DNA of 64,000 nucleotides, from positions 1,240,001 to 1,304,000 of the forward strand of contig NZ_OU963893.1 in assembly GCF_918797525.1 (NCBI RefSeq), in the 5' to 3' direction. This document shows positions 59,140 to 64,000 of this stretch, piece by piece (within the stretch, counting starts at the first letter, position 1; the number at the start of each line of letters is the position of its first letter). The notes under the pieces are model-generated. The model was not told the DNA's origin. It searched no databases and saw only the letters and a list, made by a program, of their open reading frames with translations. A program made the position numbers and the translations under genes. This DNA is from an unidentified bacterial endosymbiont. GTDB taxonomy: Bacteria > Pseudomonadota > Gammaproteobacteria > Enterobacterales > Enterobacteriaceae.

Positions 59140-59496
59140 TTACTCAGTGACTTTCTTCTCTAACTCACTGGCGTCTTGTTTGGTTTTGTTCCAGCCTTTC
59201 TCGGCACCTTCTTTGGTAGCATCCCACCCCTTCTCGGTGCCTTCTTTCGTTTTATGCCAGGCTTTCTGGGAATCTTCGCTGACCTTGCTGCCAAAGCTCT
59301 CGCTTTTACCTTCTGCGGCATGTTTCTGTTTCAGCCTCAGCTCCTCGCCTTTGTTCTGCTCTTCATGCAGTTTTTGCTTCGCATCGTTGGCATTGGCCTT
59401 CGCCGCAGCGACGGTATCATCGGTAGCATGTGTGGTCGCTGCAAAAACAGGAGAAGCCAACAGAATGGCAGATAGTGCAACAATTGTTTTTTTCAT
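59140..59496 (-). CDS. Small repetitive periplasmic protein
   Basis: A 118-residue protein with a clear signal peptide (MKKTIVALSAILLASPVFA). The mature part is highly charged and helical, rich in Lys and Glu, with three imperfect repeats of about 11 residues: KAWHKTKEGTE, KGWDATKEGAE, KGWNKTKQDAS. This resembles late-embryogenesis-abundant-like or amphipathic helical stress proteins. The frame is open to 59544; ATG 59496 begins the signal peptide after AGGATAT. It lies upstream of bapA on the same strand but has its own terminator. Confidence 0.75.
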   Translation of the reverse strand: MKKTIVALSAILLASPVFAATTHATDDTVAAAKANANDAKQKLHEEQNKGEELRLKQKHAAEGKSESFGSKVSEDSQKAWHKTKEGTEKGWDATKEGAEKGWNKTKQDASELEKKVTE

Positions 59497-59651
59497 AATA
59501 TCCTCATGTACGTTATCAGTTATGAGCGTGATTAAGGATGACACAGGCGAAGCGGTGAGGCTTTAGGAAAAAACTGTAACTCAATCATTTTACTGCAATC
59601 AGACGGGATCTGAGTCGGGTTTTTAGTATTCCGTGCTTTTACAATCAGAGA

Positions 59652-60068
59652 TTACATGACGGTTCTGGGTAAGCACATTACCTGATCCCATGGAGAGTCA
59701 GATCCACTGACTTTTACAGTACCATGGAAAACGGACAAAATATCATCTCCATTTTTATTAGTTATACGGTAAAAACAGTTGTCAAAGGAAGTGTTTACAT
59801 CTGCAATAAAGTTATTTTTGTATCCTGGCGCCGCCAATTCTTTAAGCTGGTAAAACAGGTCTTCCACTTCTTGTCTGGATATACCCGGTTCAGGATGGCA
59901 AAGTTTATAAAGGCAATCCATTGCCTGATCATGATGATTATTAAAGAAGAAATCTTTAATTTTCTCCCATAAGCTCAGTGACGGTGGAGCATCAGACAAA
60001 TGTATTTTATGTATTGTCTGACTACTGATGCAGGCAGGAAAAAAACTCGAACCAACGTTAAAAGACAT
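59652..60068 (-). CDS. Stand-alone SPI-2-effector-type translocation domain (SspH2/SifA N-terminus-like)
   Basis: A 138-residue protein whose length matches the N-terminal type III translocation domain of Salmonella SPI-2 effectors (SspH1/2, SlrP, SifA, SseJ). Visible matches to SspH2 are MSFNVGSSFFPA (MPFHIGSGCLPA), SDAPPSLSLWEKIKDFF (SDTPPEMSSWEKMKEFF), CLYKLCHPEPGISRQEV (CIWTICHPPAGTTREDV) and DDILSV (QEILSV); LWEKIKDFFF and LKELA also match SifA. The effector part (LRR/E3 ligase or other) is absent. The ribosome binding site GGAGTT precedes ATG 60068. The DNA is AT-rich and the gene sits beside IS remnants. It could be a truncated effector or a minimal secreted protein. Confidence 0.7.
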   Translation of the reverse strand: MSFNVGSSFFPACISSQTIHKIHLSDAPPSLSLWEKIKDFFFNNHHDQAMDCLYKLCHPEPGISRQEVEDLFYQLKELAAPGYKNNFIADVNTSFDNCFYRITNKNGDDILSVFHGTVKVSGSDSPWDQVMCLPRTVM

Positions 60069-60322
60069 AGACTAACTCCATTAAACAATTTTATGGTTAT
60101 CGAACCATGTTTCCATGATGTGGTGAATAAGGTGAAAGGCTGGGTTGTAGTGGTTATTGCAAGCTACTTTTGTCGCAGTTATAAGGCTTAACCCTGAGGT
60201 TATTGATATCTGAGCATGTATAGATTCATTAGTTTCTGGCATCGCAAAGGTAACCGACGGTAGAAGGTTCGGGTTTTAATTAGTTAAGTTCGTACTTCGC
60301 GGGACAAATTAAGGGCACAAAA

Positions 60323-60350
60323 AGCCCGCATGGCTTGTGCCGCGCGGGCT
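60323..60350 (-). terminator. Terminator left by a lost minus-strand gene
   Basis: AGCCCGC / GCGGGCT arms (60350-60344 and 60329-60323) with a 14-nt loop, then TTTTTG on the minus strand, make a strong intrinsic terminator. It follows a stop codon at 60354-60352, which ends a short frame with the last residues NYLHTASGDYQSHPMKT running back to the IS end at 60405. Confidence 0.7.
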
Positions 60351-60351
60351 A

Positions 60352-60404
60352 TTAGGTCTTCATCGGATGACTCTGGTAATCACCGCTGGCGGTATGCAGG
60401 TAAT
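60352..60404 (-). pseudogene. 3' end of an unidentified gene cut by an IS3-like element
   Basis: The minus-strand frame ending at 60352 encodes a plausible C-terminus (NYLHTASGDYQSHPMKT) followed by an intrinsic terminator; the 5' part is cut off at 60405, where the IS3-type end begins. I do not recognise the protein. Confidence 0.4.
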
Positions 60405-60709
60405 TGATCTTACCCAGCAATAGTGGACACGCGACTAAGTGAGTAAACTCTCAACCAGAGGTGACTCACATGACAAAACCAGCATCAAAGCTATGTGCTG
60501 TGTACTTCAGGTTGCCCTTAGCGGCTGGTACGTCTGGCATCAGCGTCGTCATCAGATAAACCGGCGTCAGGGGTTGCGGGCGAAAGCTTCATGGAGGTTC
60601 AGCCCGGTCAGTTACCGCGAACATGGCCTGCCGGCGTCTGAGAATCTGCTGAAGCAGAACTTTTACGCCTGCGGCCCGAATCGGAAGTGGGAGGGTGACA
60701 TTACGTACT
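60405..60709 (+). mobile_element. IS3 remnant (left end, deleted orfA, truncated orfB)
   Basis: TGATCTTACCCAGCAATAG at 60405 followed by TGGACACGCG is the left terminal repeat of IS3 as I know it. The orfA start (ATGACAAAACCAGCATCA) is fused directly to orfB sequence ([23 protein letters not shown]). A second internal deletion of about 50 codons joins NRRQ to [15 protein letters not shown], and the frame stops being IS3 after KWEGDITY at about 60709, ahead of the catalytic DDE residues. It cannot transpose. Confidence 0.8.
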
Positions 60710-60737
60710 GTGTGCCCGCCCTGAACTCCGGGCACAC
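60710..60737. repeat. 28-bp palindromic junction between two IS3-family remnants
   Basis: GTGTGCCCG (60710-60718) and CGGGCACAC (60729-60737) are perfect 9-bp inverted arms around a 10-bp centre. On both sides the flanking sequence is an IS3-family orfB cut one base after the Tyr codon of the conserved GD(I/V)TY motif. Confidence 0.85.
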
Positions 60738-61433
<696 letters not shown>

Positions 61434-61499
61434 AATGTCACCTGTTTTGACTTTGAGGCGATGATATCACCTCTATTCAGGTGACCAAATTCACTATGC

Positions 61500-62025
61500 C
61501 ACTACACTATGTTTAACGGGAGACCGTTTCCGTCTGTCGCCAGATGGATTTTGGTGCCAAAACCACCGTGAGAGCGACCCAGCCCATTATCTCCGGCGAT
61601 ATCGGGATGTTTTTTTGAGCCCCGGCAGCACATTTCAACACCCGGATATTGCTGCCATCCAGCGCCGTAGCAGACCAGTCAACAAGATTGCTGGCATCAA
61701 GTAGCGAAAGCAACCTCTTGAAAATAATGTTAATAACACCTGATTTTGACCACCGGTTAAAGCGGTTATAAACCGTTTTCCATGGTCCATATCGTTCAGG
61801 TAAATCACGCCACGGAGCCCCGGAACACAACACCCAGAACATACCGTTGATAATTTTACGATGCTCAGCCCATGGGCGTCCGGCCCGTGGAGATACGGGT
61901 TCAGCAGGCAATAAAGGCTGGATGATAATCCATGCTTCATCGGGAAGGTCGTAGCGAGCCATAGTTCAATATGTTGTGGAAACAGACAGTTACTATAGCT
62001 CAAACGATTAGGGGACACAGCCTAG
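61500..62025 (-). mobile_element. IS5-family (IS427-like) element, truncated
   Basis: The element's upstream end lies near 62025 (TAGGCTGTGTCCCC on the minus strand) and its transposase gene starts at 61962. Homology stops after GLPLNIV at about 61505, where the IS3-family end begins. The 3' half is missing. Confidence 0.75.
61513..61962 (-). pseudogene. IS5-family transposase, first frame plus frameshift, truncated
   Basis: Residues 1-117 (MARYDLPDEAWIIIQPLLP ... WSATALDGSNIRVLKCAAGAQK) are the DUF4096 region and first catalytic Asp of an IS427-group transposase. At the A7C run (61616-61609) a -1 shift from GAQKNIP to GAQKKHPDIAGDNGLG restores the family sequence, which then continues GFGTKIHLATDGNGLPLNIV and ends at the IS3 junction. 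The A AAA AAC heptamer is a classic slippery site, so the shift is probably programmed; the truncation is what disables the gene. Confidence 0.8.
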
Positions 62026-62028
62026 TAG

Positions 62029-62643
62029 ACTTCATCGTACTTCAAACAACTAAAAATTGCTGATATCAACTTTACTCAGGAAATGGCAAAGCGAAGCAAA
62101 AAGATCAAAATCACCTTTGGTATCCCGCTCTACTCATCAAGACCACTTGTGCATGATCATCTGGTAGGGAGTGATGGCGCATTTAATGAAACGGTTAAGG
62201 GGTTAATCAATGCAGGAAACTCAGGGATTAATATCGAACTTAGAGTTATTCCGACACTGGCTAACTATACAGAATTGGATGATATTGTAGAGTTCGTTGG
62301 CCGAGTGTTCTCCAACATTAATCAGATTTCCCTTATGGGGCTGGAATCTATCGGTTGGGCACGAAAGAACTGGTCAACAATCTTCATTGAGCACAGCAGT
62401 TATAGTGAGAAAATAACCTCCGCCATAGACGCTGCACACAGGTCAGGCATACCTCTAACAATTTTTAATTATCCTTTGTGTCATCTTCCTGAAAGAGCTT
62501 GGGAGCTTGCTGCTCAGTCGATCTCTGATTGGAAAAATTACTATTCGAAAGAATGTGATGAATGCACTCAGAAGTCTTCCTGTGCTGGTTATTTCAGTTC
62601 CTCAACAGGCCGTTTTCATCAACCACCGAGACCAATTTTATGA
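62029..62643 (+). pseudogene. hxsC: 5'-truncated His-Xaa-Ser system radical SAM maturase HxsC
   Basis: The frame is open from the IS boundary (62029) to 62643 and encodes about 204 residues of the C-terminal half of HxsC. Typical stretches are ITFGIPLYSSRPLVHDHLVG, GAFNETVKGLINAGN, QISLMGLESIGWARKNW, IFNYPLCHLPE, SISDWKNYYSKECDEC and SSCAGYFSS (a CxxCx5C cluster). The N-terminal CxxxCxxC radical SAM core has been removed, apparently by the IS5-family insertion. Its stop overlaps the hxsA start (ATGA). An ATG at 62083 exists but would give a nonfunctional fragment. Confidence 0.8.
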
Positions 62644-63263
62644 AAAAATTTAATTTTGCTGCTCTACTTCCGGGATTTTTGGCACTTAATAATTCTGTAT
62701 GGGCAAGTGATTCATCTACCGGAGCAAGTGATTTGCCAGGTATGACTCTTAATGAACATGATTTAGTGATAGCACCACTTAACACCGAAGTTCCATTCTA
62801 CGTTGCAGGGCATCGCAGTCATAGCTCCCATCGGAGCCATAGTTCTCACCGATCTTCATCAGGCGGCGGGTACTATGGTGGCAGCACTCCTTATTATCCG
62901 AAAACATACAGCTCACCAAGCTCATCTGGGTCTTCAAGTTCCTCATCGTCCTCTTCCTCTGTGCGTTCGCTTCGTTCTAACGACAATAACAACTCTACTA
63001 TTACGAATTCTGTTGGAACTACAGAAGCTAACCGTGCAAGTAATGGGCTGACTTCTGATACAGAGAAGCGTAAGCGTTTAATCATGCGGGTTCAATTCGC
63101 TTTGCTGGACAAAGGTTATTATAACGGGAATATTGATGGCATAATGGGGCCTTCCACAAGGCAGTCAATAAAAAATTATCGCATTGCGAACGGATTACCA
63201 ATCCCCTCAAGAGAAACTCTGGATACGCAGCTATTGAATTCACTCAGTATTTTAGCTCGTTGA
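62640..63263 (+). CDS. hxsA: His-Xaa-Ser repeat protein HxsA
   Basis: A 207-residue protein with signal peptide (MKKFNFAALLPGFLALNNSVWA), then five consecutive His-Xaa-Ser triplets (HRS HSS HRS HSS HRS, residues 58-72; 62811-62855). A Gly/Ser/Tyr-rich and poly-Ser stretch follows, and a C-terminal peptidoglycan-binding domain (RVQFALLDKGYYNGNIDGIMGPSTRQSIKNYRIANGLP). In intact systems the HxS repeats are thought to be modified by radical SAM proteins HxsB and HxsC. Here HxsC is truncated and hxsB and hxsD are not in the window, so the protein would stay unmodified. Confidence 0.85.
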   Translation: MKKFNFAALLPGFLALNNSVWASDSSTGASDLPGMTLNEHDLVIAPLNTEVPFYVAGHRSHSSHRSHSSHRSSSGGGYYGGSTPYYPKTYSSPSSSGSSSSSSSSSSVRSLRSNDNNNSTITNSVGTTEANRASNGLTSDTEKRKRLIMRVQFALLDKGYYNGNIDGIMGPSTRQSIKNYRIANGLPIPSRETLDTQLLNSLSILAR

Positions 63264-63320
63264 AAGAAAGTGATTCATGTTCAAACCAATAACATCATCA
63301 ATGATATCTTGGAGATTATG

Positions 63321-63602
63321 ATGGCTCTTATAAATAAATCAGATTTGAAATATACATATAGTTGGACTGCTATAGGTGATGACGATCCTAAAAAGACAGG
63401 TAAGCCTGACAGCACATTGCTCAGCAGGAACGAAGGATATGAAGTTCTTCCATTCATAAATAGGTTTGCAGAAAAGCATTCTTTTAAAAATAAACAATCA
63501 GCACTCAAAGCTGAGAAGATGATAAAAGAATATTTGCCTGGCGATGTCAGAAGCCACAAGAATGTAACTTCGTGGCTTGAGAATAACTGGAGTAAATATT
63601 GA
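63321..63602 (+). CDS. Hypothetical protein, 93 residues
   Basis: A small soluble protein (MALINKSDLKYTYSW ... KNVTSWLENNWSKY), rich in Lys, Asn and Asp, with no signal peptide or membrane segment. GGAG at 63311-63314 precedes two adjacent ATG codons (63318 and 63321). It lies between hxsA and the ATPase gene on the same strand, 80 bp ahead of the latter, and may belong with either. I do not recognise the family. Confidence 0.6.
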   Translation: MALINKSDLKYTYSWTAIGDDDPKKTGKPDSTLLSRNEGYEVLPFINRFAEKHSFKNKQSALKAEKMIKEYLPGDVRSHKNVTSWLENNWSKY

Positions 63603-63682
63603 TACTCATCGATGAAATGGCTCATTAATTAGCCATTTTAAATTATTATATTTGTGTCTTGTAGTATAAAAGGAAGGTATCA

Positions 63683-64000
63683 ATGGCACAGTTAGTAATT
63701 AAAAATGTAAGAAGCTATTCTAAAGAACGAAGCATTAACATCGATTTGAGCAAAAAAGTTAATCTCATATATGGTCAGAATGGAAGTGGAAAATCAACTA
63801 TATCAGGGTATTTTTACAGCCCCTCTAATGTGGCATACAATGATTGCTCTTTTAGCAAAGAAGGTGATTATAATTATGTCGTTTATAATAATCAGTTTGT
63901 AGAGGACTCTTTTTATCATAAATCAGAACAACCGGGAGTATTTACATTAAGCCAAAGTAACAAAGAAGTGCTGGACGATATAAAACAGTCAGATAAAAAA
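63683..64000 (+). CDS. AAA_13-type ATPase, N-terminal part (RloC/PrrC-like)
   Basis: The frame starts at ATG 63683 after AGGAAGG and is open to the window end (106 codons seen). It opens with IKNVRSYSKERSINIDLSKKVNLIYGQNGSGKST, with Walker A GQNGSGKS at 31-38, then VVYNNQFVEDSF and PGVFTLSQSNKEV. This pattern is that of the AAA_13 ABC-like ATPases, which include the anticodon nucleases RloC and PrrC and other phage-defence ATPases. The effector domain, if any, lies beyond the window. Confidence 0.75.
   Translation, partial: MAQLVIKNVRSYSKERSINIDLSKKVNLIYGQNGSGKSTISGYFYSPSNVAYNDCSFSKEGDYNYVVYNNQFVEDSFYHKSEQPGVFTLSQSNKEVLDDIKQSDKK

Larger units (their letters stand above)
60069..60404. other. 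AT-rich region between the effector-like gene and IS remnants
   Basis: Holds the promoter region of the effector-like gene and, near 60323-60404, the end of a lost minus-strand gene with its terminator (listed separately). Nothing else is recognisable. Confidence 0.4.

Noticed and set aside
62083..62643. Treating the ATG at 62083 as the start of an intact hypothetical gene
   Set aside because: The homology to HxsC continues upstream of this ATG to the IS boundary, so the frame is the tail of a longer, truncated gene.

Overview
This 64 kb window comes from a chromosome of the family Enterobacteriaceae. From 0.1 to 25.9 kb the gene order is that of Escherichia coli/Salmonella around recA, with products nearly identical to the E. 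coli ones. The missing ygaZ/ygaH and ygaP/ygaV, the accessory loci and the GC-rich codon use suggest an Enterobacter, Lelliottia or Leclercia-like host; the genus cannot be fixed from sequence alone.

Core block (0.1-25.9 kb): pncC-recA-recX-alaS-csrA on the plus strand, a tRNA-Ser and three tandem tRNA-Arg genes in a 274-bp repeat, yqaB-yqaA-gshA, the sigma-E dependent sRNA MicA opposite the luxS leader, and luxS. On the minus strand follow mprA-emrA-emrB (multidrug efflux), a YgaY-type MFS carrier, proVWX (osmoprotectant ABC importer), nrdHIEF (class Ib ribonucleotide reductase) and ygaM. ygaC, alaE, stpA, a small DUF2158-like gene and yqaE close the block.

Catabolic block (25.8-36.0 kb): a LysR regulator stands divergent from an ankyrin-repeat gene. 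It is followed by a tightly coupled operon of an FdrA-type protein, a DUF1116 (YlbE-like) protein, an NCS2 nucleobase-type permease, carbamate kinase and a Tat-signal-bearing cytosine-deaminase-like amidohydrolase. The layout implies uptake and ring opening of a cyclic amide or ureide, carbamoyl transfer, and ATP recovery through carbamate kinase. The substrate is unknown, and the usual YlbF/AllH partner is absent. A fold-type I aminotransferase follows.

Surface block (36.1-59.5 kb, minus strand): an AT-rich chaperone-usher fimbrial operon (pilin, chaperone, usher, tip adhesin). Next comes a type I secretion locus whose first gene encodes a 4013-residue BapA-like adhesin with about 30 Ig-like modules, followed by its TolC-like, ABC and HlyD-like export genes. 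A small repetitive periplasmic protein lies upstream.

Island edge (59.6-64.0 kb): an AT-rich mosaic. It carries a 138-residue protein that matches only the N-terminal translocation domain of Salmonella SPI-2 effectors (SspH2/SifA type, with the WEKIKDFF motif). Remnants of two convergent IS3-family elements are joined by a perfect 9-bp-arm palindrome at the same codon position, next to a truncated IS5-family element. These abut a 5'-truncated His-Xaa-Ser system (hxsC remnant plus intact hxsA), a small unknown gene and the start of an AAA_13-type ATPase of the RloC/PrrC kind that runs off the window. This last segment is the most unusual part.
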